8,591 nt of DNA from Planctomycetaceae bacterium. GTDB lineage: Bacteria; Planctomycetota; Planctomycetia; Pirellulales; Thermoguttaceae. Made by a program: the position numbers and the translations under genes. The notes below the pieces were generated by a model, which ran no database searches, had not been told where the DNA came from, and was given only the letters and a program-made list of their open reading frames with translations. The stretch spans positions 1 through 8,591 of the forward strand of contig JAIROD010000110.1 of assembly GCA_031257725.1 (NCBI GenBank), read 5' to 3'. Position 1 is the first letter of the stretch, and each line of letters begins with the position of its first letter. Of the stretch, positions 1 through 5,460 are shown piece by piece.

Positions 1-111
1 CTGTTTTCGTCCAAAAATCCATGTTTTTGCATGTTTTTCTCCGCAACTCCTTAAAAACAGGCACGTTACGAAAAATAAATGAAAATTGTATCAAAAAGGG
101 CATGAAATATG

Positions 112-184
112 CGGGCTAAAGGGGTTGTTCGTTGTAATAAATCAATCGCAAAATGTAAAACCTCCAATCGAGTGAATTGATACG
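112..184 (-). repeat. Family 1 repeat terminus, inverted copy upstream of the LTA-synthase-like gene
   Basis: Read on the minus strand, this stretch starts with GTATCAATTCACTCG, continues ATTGGAGGTTTTACATTTTG and ends with AACAACCCCTTTAG. It matches 1938-2006 on the plus strand almost base for base, with a few substitutions and one-base gaps. It therefore looks like the right end of an element whose other end lies outside the window. The remaining bases at 1-111 are A+T-rich and hold no gene. The only other structure noticed there is CTGTTTT at 1-7, which is inverted at 54-60. Confidence 0.8.
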
Positions 185-194
185 TTTTTTGCTG

Positions 195-223
195 TTGACC
201 GATTGAGCAATAATTGTTAAGAT
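195..223 (+). promoter_or_regulatory. Candidate sigma70-type promoter for the LTA-synthase-like gene
   Basis: TTGACC at 195-200 (5 of 6 to the -35 consensus) is followed after exactly 17 bases by TAAGAT at 218-223 (4 of 6 to the -10 consensus). Transcription would begin near 230. This leaves about 40 bases of leader before the ATG at 272 but almost none before the TTG at 236, which favours the ATG. The promoter begins 11 bases beyond the end of the family 1 repeat terminus. Confidence 0.5.
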
Positions 224-271
224 TCACACCGGAGTTTGGCTCAAAGAGTAACATCAACAAATGTTAAGGCG

Positions 272-1903
272 ATGCAACGTTCAGATTCGACAACATTATC
301 ACGATATTGGTTGTTCTGGTCTCTTCTTATTACAGTCGGTGGAGCGTTGGTCTTAACATTTGTCCAGCAATTTCTTGTTCAATACATCGAACAACGGTCA
401 ATGATTGAGGATTTTATTCTTCGTTTCTTCCTGAATTTTTTTTCATGGGGACTGGTGGTTTTGCTTTTCCCAAAATATCTTTTGGCGGTTTGGTTTTTTC
501 TTGCGGCATTTTATCAAACGGGAATTCTTTTTTACTTTTCCTATTTTTGTGCTCCGCCTTCATTGGCAGTACTGAACAATAATTCCGACGAAGGACTGGA
601 AGTTCTCAAAACGATTTTTGATATTTTTCCCTATAAAACGCTTTGTTTTTTCTTACTGTTTGCCGGTTTACAACTTTATATGCTGGAACGCCGTCAGCGT
701 TTTTCACTCCCTTGGTCAAAACGATTATTGTATTTGGTCGGATGTTTGTTGATTTTTGCTTGCCTGATGGGAGGTCTTAATCACGGCAAGCGGCGTTTGA
801 CCTCACCTTTTGTTTATCCTTTGGAACCCAAAATTGCCAAGTTCGGTTTATTACCCGTGTGTATTCATGAAGCATGGTTTCTCCGGCATCATCCCCTTGA
901 AACATTTTTAGAAAATGCCCGACAGCAAGAATCTCAACAAAGTGATCTGTTACGTTGTGAATACCGCCCGACCCATGAATGGAAAAATATTGTGATTGTC
1001 CAGGTGGAATCATTGGATTATGCGGTTCTTTCCCTGAAAAAAGAAGGGAAGGAGGTTGTTCCGTTTATCAACTCTTTACTCCGTCAATCATTGAACTACC
1101 GAATTTGGGTACAACCCACCTACGGTTCGGCAACTTCTGATTTTGTTATGTTAAATGGTTGCTTACCCGCCAAGGGTCTTTTTAATTACAACATACCGGG
1201 TTATTCTTTCCCGTTATCGTTGCCGGCTTTTTTGAAAGAATACGGTTACCAAACTTTTTCCATACATGGAGTTCGCGGCTCATTTTATAATCGGGAAGAA
1301 GCGTTTAACGCCATGCAAATTGACCATCGTGCTTTCCGCCTAGAAATCGTCGATGCGTTGCAAAAACATCCTGAAAAATATGAACCGCTGCTTGATACGG
1401 CTTCTGTAAGAGAAGCGTTAAAACAGGACTGGTTGGAGGACGACGTTTTGTTTGCGTATTCCCGACGGATATTAGAAGAAAATCAGAAAACAAACCAACG
1501 TAATTTCGTGATCATTATCACTGCCGGTTCCCATGGTCCTTGGTATGATGATCGTCATGATATTATTCCGGTGGAGCGAAGTTCCCAAGATCGATACCTC
1601 AATTCGATTCACGTTCTCGATCAACATTTATGCCGTTTTTATAAATCGTTACCGGAAGGAACGTTGTTGTTTATCTATGGAGATCATACTCCACATTTTA
1701 CTTCCGGCGATTATGTCTCCGATATGGTCAATGATCAACATTTTGTTCCCCTCATTATTTCGGTTAAAGGACAAAATATTCACGATTATCAATCAGTAAC
1801 TCTTCATGATCAAATCAGTCTGCGCGATGTCTATTCGTACATTAAAAATGCCGTGCTGGAACAGGAGAAAAAAGAACAACATACCCCAACTGATCCAATG
1901 TAA
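272..1903 (+). CDS. LTA synthase family (sulfatase-fold) membrane phosphotransferase
   Basis: This is an inner-membrane protein of 543 aa with an extracytoplasmic alkaline-phosphatase/sulfatase-fold domain. Relatives (LtaS, OpgB-like enzymes) move phosphoglycerol or similar headgroups from lipids onto glycans or polymers. Numbering from the ATG at 272, five hydrophobic segments lie near residues 13-35, 48-67, 69-92, 120-138 and 151-169. The catalytic domain starts near 236. The expected metal and nucleophile positions are visible: Glu246 in VQVESLD, Thr288 in YGSATSDFVMLNG, Arg335 in HGVRGSF, His421 in GSHGPW, and Asp471-His472 in YGDHTPH. An in-frame TTG at 236 would add 12 residues, but its GGAG lies one base away and the promoter argues against it. 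AAGG at 266-269 is also close to the ATG, so translation signals are weak. The gene stands alone between inverted repeats. The fold assignment is firm; the substrate cannot be told, and a true lipoteichoic acid role is doubtful if the host is planctomycete-like. Confidence 0.88.
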   Translation: MQRSDSTTLSRYWLFWSLLITVGGALVLTFVQQFLVQYIEQRSMIEDFILRFFLNFFSWGLVVLLFPKYLLAVWFFLAAFYQTGILFYFSYFCAPPSLAVLNNNSDEGLEVLKTIFDIFPYKTLCFFLLFAGLQLYMLERRQRFSLPWSKRLLYLVGCLLIFACLMGGLNHGKRRLTSPFVYPLEPKIAKFGLLPVCIHEAWFLRHHPLETFLENARQQESQQSDLLRCEYRPTHEWKNIVIVQVESLDYAVLSLKKEGKEVVPFINSLLRQSLNYRIWVQPTYGSATSDFVMLNGCLPAKGLFNYNIPGYSFPLSLPAFLKEYGYQTFSIHGVRGSFYNREEAFNAMQIDHRAFRLEIVDALQKHPEKYEPLLDTASVREALKQDWLEDDVLFAYSRRILEENQKTNQRNFVIIITAGSHGPWYDDRHDIIPVERSSQDRYLNSIHVLDQHLCRFYKSLPEGTLLFIYGDHTPHFTSGDYVSDMVNDQHFVPLIISVKGQNIHDYQSVTLHDQISLRDVYSYIKNAVLEQEKKEQHTPTDPM

Positions 1904-1995
1904 GTCGCCTGTCTATTTTTATTGTAATTATTCAGAGGTAACTATTCAGTCGATTGGAGGTTTTTACATTTTGCGGTTGATTTATTACAAGCAAC

Positions 1996-2142
1996 AACCC
2001 CTTTAGGGGTTCAACGTGAATAACCGCCGGTTTCAACCGGCGGTAACGGACACCCAACCACCTCAACCCCTTTAGGGGTTGCACAAAAACGGTATGGAGA
2101 CTTGTAAACGATCTATTTTTTAGTACAACCCCTAAAGGGATT
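1996..2142. repeat. Three AACCCCTTTAGGGGTT-type palindromes
   Basis: The 16-base near-palindrome AACCCCTTTAGGGGTT occurs exactly at 1996-2011 and 2065-2080. A variant, AACCCCTAAAGGGATT, is at 2127-2142. A half-site is present at 115-126 in the inverted upstream copy. Spacing is about 62-69 bases from start to start, too irregular for a CRISPR array. Confidence 0.7.
2023..2044. repeat. Perfect GC-rich hairpin inside the 340-bp element
   Basis: ACCGCCGGTT (2023-2032) and AACCGGCGGT (2035-2044) form a 10-bp perfect stem around TC. In practice the loop would open to include the flanking TT and AA. No T-run follows on either strand, so it is not an ordinary intrinsic terminator, although it lies between two convergent genes. 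Confidence 0.6.
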
Positions 2143-2280
2143 GAGTTTAGGGGCGGTACTTTGCAGCCGGTTCGGTATTTACTGAAACTGGCGGCGGTTA
2201 TTCACATAAAACGCCTACGGCGTTAAATCAAACCAATGCGTAACATGAGCGGATAATACACTCTACTGAATAGATACAAA

Positions 2281-2302
2281 AATTGAATGATGAGAGACAC
2301 CC
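2281..2302. repeat. Right terminus resembling the family 2 elements (remnant)
   Basis: AATTGAATGATGAGAGACACCC closely matches the right ends of the family 2 elements (TTGAATTATTAGAGATGCC at 5435-5453 and again at 8309-8326). It starts four bases after the family 1 element ends and stops 10 bases before the stop codon of the small secreted protein. No convincing matching left end was found to its left, so it is probably a remnant. Confidence 0.45.
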
Positions 2303-2312
2303 TATTATTTGA

Positions 2313-2777
2313 TCATCGCGAAAACAAACTGCGGTAAAATTTGGGAATAAAAGAAAACGGATTTTGTTTTCCAGAGGCAGTTGGCGAATTTTTTGAAACG
2401 GCAACGGATGGTTTTGTTGGAGTTAAGCTGAAAGCATTGACTGGTTTGAATGAAGCCGACTGTTCCAAAACAATTCCTTCACGCTTGCAGAGAATTTCCA
2501 AACCTGTCTGGAAATAAGTAAAACGCCGACTTTTTTCCAAATTTATTGATTTACGATAAATACCGTAAAAAATCCGGTTTGGAAGTATCTTTTCGTCCCG
2601 CAACCGGATAATATTTTCGCAATATTCTTTTTCGGCATCCGTTTTGGCGTAAAGCGTCGCAATAAGAACATCCGCTGTCAATGTTATATTGCTTTCCCAA
2701 TCGTTTGTTTGCGTAAATCCTTGAGACGCAAGAAAAAACATCAACACTCCGAAAAAAAATAGTAATCGGATTGACAT
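2313..2777 (-). CDS. Small secreted protein of unknown function
   Basis: I do not recognise this family. The 154-aa product opens with a clear signal peptide: a short basic start (MSIR), then a hydrophobic stretch rich in Leu and Phe to about residue 18, with likely cleavage after ASQG or nearby. The mature part is first polar and helix-prone (about 25-95) with two cysteines, one in EYCENI and one in LCKREG. It then becomes a low-complexity Ser/Thr/Pro/Lys tail (about 107-140) and ends with aromatic and basic residues. Export to the periplasm or outside is inferred. There is no good Shine-Dalgarno sequence before the ATG; the next bases upstream are A+T-rich. The gene is convergent with the LTA-synthase-like gene and sits between two family 1 elements, with no operon partner. 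Because it is short, alone and unrecognised, it could be a lineage-specific gene, but the signal peptide supports it as real. Confidence 0.62.
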   Translation of the reverse strand: MSIRLLFFFGVLMFFLASQGFTQTNDWESNITLTADVLIATLYAKTDAEKEYCENIIRLRDEKILPNRIFYGIYRKSINLEKSRRFTYFQTGLEILCKREGIVLEQSASFKPVNAFSLTPTKPSVAVSKNSPTASGKQNPFSFIPKFYRSLFSR

Positions 2778-2953
2778 GATAAATGTGTTGAAAAAACTTA
2801 GGCAATTTTAAAACATAACAACGTATATTTAGATTTATCGACAAAATCGTCAAAGTTTTCCAGAGTATCTCTTACAAAATAACAATTTTCTTGTAAATTT
2901 TGCCTAGTGTTCAGAGGGTGGTTGGTAAAATAAACAATTTTATATCTAAAATC
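2778..2953. other. A+T-rich spacer with a spaced inverted repeat
   Basis: This is the upstream region of the minus-strand secreted protein and should hold its promoter, but no clear -35/-10 pair stands out. TAGGCAA at 2799-2805 is inverted as TTGCCTA at 2900-2906, with some extended similarity on the inner sides. The arms are about 95 bases apart. No gene is supported here. Confidence 0.4.
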
Positions 2954-3169
2954 GTAACTATTCAGTCGTGCATTTTACATTTGACGAATTGAATTTGATG
3001 AGCGAACCATTTTTTCGGACAATCCCTATTAATTCATTAGGGCATTCTCTATACTGTCAACGGGTAGAAATTGGTCGTTTTATTTGAAACCTTACCAAGG
3101 CGGGATATCAAAAGGCAGGCAATGTTTCACCGAAACACTAAATACTAAATGGCGATAGCCGACTCAACT

Positions 3170-3295
3170 GTGGCGGGAGCGTCCCCGCTCCCGAAAACCT
3201 GTGTGCGGACGTAAAACAGAAATTAGGATGGTAATTCAACTTTTTCGGTAGCGAGGACGCTGCCGCCACTCCTGTGTGCAGACGGAAATGAGAAA
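3170..3295. repeat. GC-rich inverted and direct repeats inside the 465-bp element
   Basis: A unit starting GTGGCGGGAGCG at 3170 runs to 3197. It is repeated in inverted orientation at 3241-3269, where the reverse strand reads GTGGCGGCAGCGTCCTCGCT. The plus copy itself folds: CGGGAGCG (3174-3181) pairs with CGCTCCCG (3186-3193) around TCCC. Each copy is followed on the plus strand by a direct repeat, CCTGTGTGCGGACGTAAA at 3198 and CCTGTGTGCAGACGGAAA at 3271. The base composition differs sharply from the A+T-rich surroundings. Confidence 0.65.
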
Positions 3296-3323
3296 ACCAG
3301 ATCAACCGTTGCGACTGTGAGTA

Positions 3324-3347
3324 AAAAACCTTTGACGAAAGGTTTTT
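3324..3347. repeat. 10-bp hairpin with T-rich right arm
   Basis: AAAAACCTTT (3324-3333) and AAAGGTTTTT (3338-3347) form a perfect stem around GACG. The right arm ends in five T, so it has some likeness to an intrinsic terminator on either strand, but no gene ends beside it. It is more likely part of the repeat element's structure. Confidence 0.5.
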
Positions 3348-3439
3348 CACCCATGGCGTTCACCACAGTCGCCTACCTGTTGAGTATTTCCTGATAATAC
3401 ACTCTACTGAATAGATACGAAAATTTTAAAAAGTTTTAA

Positions 3440-3444
3440 AAGGA
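3440..3444 (+). promoter_or_regulatory. Ribosome binding site of the dehydrogenase gene
   Basis: AAGGA lies 10 bases before the ATG at 3455, within an otherwise A/T-only leader. It is a reasonable spacing and fixes the start, since no better in-frame start exists upstream. Confidence 0.55.
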
Positions 3445-3454
3445 ATTTTATTTT

Positions 3455-4237
3455 ATGTCCGTGAAACAGATTGAATACCAATTTCATGAAAAAACAGTAG
3501 TGATTACGGGAGCTTCGGGCGGCATCGGACTGGCAACCGCACAACGGTTTGCACTGGCAGGGGCAACCGTTTTGCTTCACGCTAATAAAAATTATGAACT
3601 CATCGAACAATTACAACAGGAAATCCAACAACAGGGAGGAAAATGCGAATGTTTTACGGCTGATTTCTTTTCACCAACTGCCCCCGAATCTTTTGTCCAA
3701 TCCGTTTTCGAAAAAACGGACAATGTTGACATTTGGGTTAATGGTGCGGGCGTTGACTTGATGAATCCTTCGCTTTCCGTGTTGCCGTTTGACAAAAAAA
3801 TGCGGCAATTATTCCAAGTGGACGTTTTTGCAACAATTCAAATGTCGATGTCGGTTGGCTCCCGAATGAAAAATCAGGGAAAAGGAACAATTTTTTTCTT
3901 GGGCTGGAACGGAGTTCGTTACGGTTGGAAAGGCGAAACCGCCCAACTTTATGGGACTGCCAAAGGAGCCGTTCAAGGGTTTAGCCGCTCATTGGCTGAA
4001 ACATTATCTCCAGAAGTTCGGGTTTGTTGCCTATCGCTCGGTTGGATTAAAACACGCTGGGGCAAAAAAACATCCGCCGATTACTTGAGACGCGGAGCAG
4101 AGGATTCACTCATGGAGCGTTGGGGAACACCGGAAGAAGTTGCCGACACAATCTTATTTTTGTCAAGTGATGCCGCAAATTATCTGGACGGTCTTGACAT
4201 TCGACTGGATGGAACCAAAAAAGGAACAAAGTGGTAG
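3455..4237 (+). CDS. Short-chain dehydrogenase/reductase with atypical catalytic residues
   Basis: This 260-aa protein has the classical SDR length and Rossmann fold. It shows the cofactor motif TGASGGIG at residues 18-25, Asp70 at the adenine-contact position (TAD), NGAG at 96-99, and Tyr166-x3-Lys170 (YGTAK). These indicate an NAD(P)-dependent cytoplasmic oxidoreductase. The C-terminal half follows the FabG-like pattern (RWGTPEEVADTILFLSSDAANYLDG, about 222-246). Two tetrad positions are odd. Where the catalytic Ser is normally found (ISS or IGS) the protein reads FFLGWNGVRYG, giving Trp151 or Asn152, and about two extra residues precede the Tyr. The Asn of helix 4 is replaced by Asp123 in QVDVF. 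The enzyme may use another residue, have a different activity, or be impaired. The reading frame is intact and preceded by an RBS. The gene is alone between a family 1 element and a non-coding spacer, so the substrate is unknown. Confidence 0.85.
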   Translation: MSVKQIEYQFHEKTVVITGASGGIGLATAQRFALAGATVLLHANKNYELIEQLQQEIQQQGGKCECFTADFFSPTAPESFVQSVFEKTDNVDIWVNGAGVDLMNPSLSVLPFDKKMRQLFQVDVFATIQMSMSVGSRMKNQGKGTIFFLGWNGVRYGWKGETAQLYGTAKGAVQGFSRSLAETLSPEVRVCCLSLGWIKTRWGKKTSADYLRRGAEDSLMERWGTPEEVADTILFLSSDAANYLDGLDIRLDGTKKGTKW

Positions 4238-4367
4238 TTCCCAAAATGATCTGCAAAGCAACAAATAGTTTTTAATTGGCATTAAATTTGCAGTATTTCT
4301 ATCACAAGGGAATTTCTAAAAATATCATTTGCCCAAAGATATTGATTATTTGTCCCATTACTCCCTT

Positions 4368-4425
4368 TTGTCTCCAATGTCCCTATGAAAAGGGATTTTA
4401 GGAATGATAGGAACATTAGGGACAA
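4368..4425. repeat. Imperfect 19-bp inverted repeat (hairpin)
   Basis: The left arm TTGTCTCCAATGTCCCTAT (4368-4386) and the right arm ATAGGAACATTAGGGACAA (4407-4425) pair over 19 positions with three differences. All three are transitions, so an RNA copy could keep G-U pairs on one strand. The 20-base loop contains AAAAGGGATTTTAGG. The left flank ATTTGTCCC (4348-4356) resembles the inverse of the right arm a second time, suggesting a partly duplicated motif. Confidence 0.6.
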
Positions 4426-4545
4426 ATGATTTTTCATAAAACTTTGTGGTTAAAAATGAATTTTGAGAGGTTCCCGCAAAAAATAATCACTGACAATTAT
4501 TTTATTCGATTTTGTTCTACCGATTGCAAAAAAAATTTTAAGGTG

Positions 4546-4574
4546 TTGCTAAAACACCGGCAAAATGGTATAAA
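4546..4574 (+). promoter_or_regulatory. Candidate sigma70-type promoter for the rpiB-like gene
   Basis: TTGCTA at 4546-4551 (4 of 6) is separated by 17 bases from TATAAA at 4569-4574 (5 of 6), giving a leader of about 45 bases before the ATG. The -35 overlaps a small GGTGTT/AACACC stem. This is inferred from consensus matching only. Confidence 0.4.
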
Positions 4575-4609
4575 ACTAACAACAGTTTTGTTTCAATAGA
4601 AAAAACTGT

Positions 4610-4616
4610 GGAGGAG
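4610..4616 (+). promoter_or_regulatory. Strong ribosome binding site deciding the rpiB-like start
   Basis: GGAGGAG ends 10 bases before the ATG at 4627. Two further in-frame ATGs (4636 and 4651) are closer to the usual RpiB N-terminus but lie 19 and 34 bases from this site, so 4627 is preferred. Confidence 0.65.
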
Positions 4617-4626
4617 TTCCTGAGAA

Positions 4627-5199
4627 ATGACAAGTATGAGGATAAACCCAATGAAAATAATTCTTGGTTGTGACCATCGGGGTAAAAGGATTCAAGATTG
4701 GATTCTTGAACATGGCGTATTTCAACAATATGAACTTTTCGTTACCGGCGATTATTGTTCGGATTTTATTGACTATCCTGATATTGCGGCACGTGTTGCT
4801 TGGGAGGTGGGTTCCGGTGTTTATGATCGCGGTATTTTGATTTGCGGTACAGGAATCGGGATGTGTGTTGTCGCCAATAAATTTCCGGGTGTTCGTGCAG
4901 CTCCATGCCATAACGAAGTTGCGGCAGAACTAAGTCGGCGACACAATGATGCCAACATTTTATGTCTTGCCGGCGATCTGCTCGGTGAACGTTCAAGCCT
5001 CGTTATTGTCGAAAAATGGTTGGCAACTCCTTTTGACCGCGGACGACATACGGATCGGCTTGAAAAAATTAAAAATCTGGAAAACCAGAATTATTCAGAT
5101 GTTTTAATAACAGAATATCCCGAAAAAAATTGTTTGGAAAACATCATTTCAGAATCCAATATTTCTGTATATAAAAAAACCGTTTCCGGCGTCGCCTAA
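4627..5199 (+). CDS. rpiB: RpiB/LacA-type sugar-phosphate isomerase
   Basis: The product is a cytoplasmic isomerase of the RpiB/LacAB family, which interconverts ribose 5-phosphate and ribulose 5-phosphate or acts on related sugar phosphates. Family marks are clear: GCDHRG at residues 14-19, Tyr50 in DYPD, the active-site Cys73 in CGTGIGM, ANKFPGVRAA at 83-92, His106-Asn107 in RRHNDAN, and the phosphate-binding region around Arg140 and Arg144 in GRHTDRLEKI. The family is usually about 150 aa; this protein has 190. The extra part is an 8-residue N-terminal extension plus about 40 residues after the conserved core, of unknown role. The gene appears single, with its own candidate promoter and a strong RBS, and converges on the ABC permease across a family 2 element. 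The family assignment is secure, but substrate preference (ribose, allose, galactose or another sugar phosphate) cannot be settled from sequence alone. Confidence 0.9.
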   Translation: MTSMRINPMKIILGCDHRGKRIQDWILEHGVFQQYELFVTGDYCSDFIDYPDIAARVAWEVGSGVYDRGILICGTGIGMCVVANKFPGVRAAPCHNEVAAELSRRHNDANILCLAGDLLGERSSLVIVEKWLATPFDRGRHTDRLEKIKNLENQNYSDVLITEYPEKNCLENIISESNISVYKKTVSGVA

Positions 5200-5288
5200 A
5201 GAAAAAGGTCTTTGAATGATCTATACGTTGTAACAGAACAAACAGGATTCGTTAGTACGTGGAAAGTTACGTCCAAAGTGATACCATA

Positions 5289-5453
5289 GGGAATCCCTTA
5301 TAATTCAGAATTTACCGAACGTTAACGGTGCGGGCTTGCCCCGCGTTGTTCGACTTAACCCCAAAACACGGGGTAAACCCCGTCGTTAACTAAAAACACG
5401 AGATAAACTCCGTCAATGGGTAGAAAATAAAAAATTGAATTATTAGAGATGCC
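5289..5453. mobile_element. Family 2 MITE-like element, copy A
   Basis: The left end GGGAATCCCTTATAATTC (5289-5306) is an imperfect inverse of the right end GAATTATTAGAGATGCC (5437-5453). TA flanks both ends, which could be a two-base target duplication. Inside, GTTAACG (5321-5327) pairs with CGTTAAC (5384-5390), enclosing two hairpins: GCGGG/CCCGC (5330-5344) and ACGGGG-TAAA-CCCCGT (5368-5383). A second copy is at 8176-8327. The element occupies most of the gap between the convergent rpiB-like and permease genes and stops 7 bases short of the permease stop codon. It could act as a bidirectional terminator, which is inference. No coding capacity is seen. Confidence 0.7.
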
Positions 5454-5460
5454 TATGTGA

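Larger units (their letters stand above)
1938..2277. mobile_element. Family 1 element, 340 bp, structured and non-coding
   Basis: The left end GTAACTATTCAGTCG (1938-1952) faces the inverted right end CTACTGAATAGATAC (2263-2277). The interior has no plausible gene but is full of nested symmetry. GTGAATAACCGCCG at 2016-2029 is exactly inverted at 2192-2205, enclosing most of the element. There is a 10-bp perfect hairpin at 2023-2044, a 6-bp hairpin AACGCC/GGCGTT at 2210-2224, and repeated AACCCCTTTAGGGGTT palindromes. It fills the space between the LTA-synthase-like stop and the end of the next, opposing gene. No target-site duplication is evident. It is probably a non-autonomous mobile element or a structured repeat; a transcribed RNA is possible but unsupported. 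Confidence 0.55.
2954..3418. mobile_element. Family 1 element, 465 bp, non-coding
   Basis: The left end GTAACTATTCAGTCG (2954-2968) is identical to the left end at 1938. The right end CTACTGAATAGATAC (3404-3418) is identical to that at 2263. The right-end identity reaches further inward, because ATAATACACT also precedes both. The interior differs from the 340-bp element apart from a diverged left subterminal stretch (ATTTTACATTTGACG at 2972-2986 against TTTTTACATTTTGCG). It includes a GC-rich block of inverted and direct repeats (3170-3295) and a hairpin at 3324-3347. The reading frames crossing it are low-complexity by-products of the repeats. The element ends 36 bases before the dehydrogenase start, so any promoter for that gene probably lies in the element's right end. 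Confidence 0.55.
4238..4626. other. Non-coding spacer between the dehydrogenase and rpiB-like genes
   Basis: No gene is supported in these 389 A+T-rich bases. They contain an imperfect hairpin at 4368-4425, a small hairpin at 4542-4558 (GGTGTT/AACACC), and a candidate promoter near the right end. Family 1 and family 2 repeats are both absent, unlike in the other long spacers. Confidence 0.6.

Noticed and set aside
236..271. TTG at 236 as the start of the LTA-synthase-like protein
   Set aside because: The GGAG is only one base from the TTG, and the predicted transcription start lies about six bases before it; the ATG at 272 gives a normal leader and places the first membrane segment near the N-terminus.
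1996..2142. Possible CRISPR-like array from the repeated AACCCCTTTAGGGGTT units
   Set aside because: Only three short copies with unequal spacing are present, repeats are palindromic and one is diverged, and no cas gene is nearby.
2551..2853. Overlapping 100-codon minus-strand frame over the secreted protein gene
   Set aside because: It overlaps the better candidate in another frame and has no signal peptide or recognisable domain.
3040..3070. GGGCATTCTCTATACTG as a further family 2 left end
   Set aside because: It resembles the end sequence and is followed by a GTCAACGGGTAGAAA stretch also echoed near 5412, but no matching right end follows and the alignment needs a gap.
3138..3350. Minus-strand open frame of 70 codons across the GC-rich repeats
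   Set aside because: It is created by the inverted repeats inside the 465-bp element, has low-complexity composition, and shows no start signal or domain.
4528..4558. Intrinsic terminator formed by GGTGTT/AACACC with the neighbouring A-run
   Set aside because: The T-run would only follow the hairpin on the minus strand, and no minus-strand gene ends there; it lies in the probable promoter of the rpiB-like gene instead.
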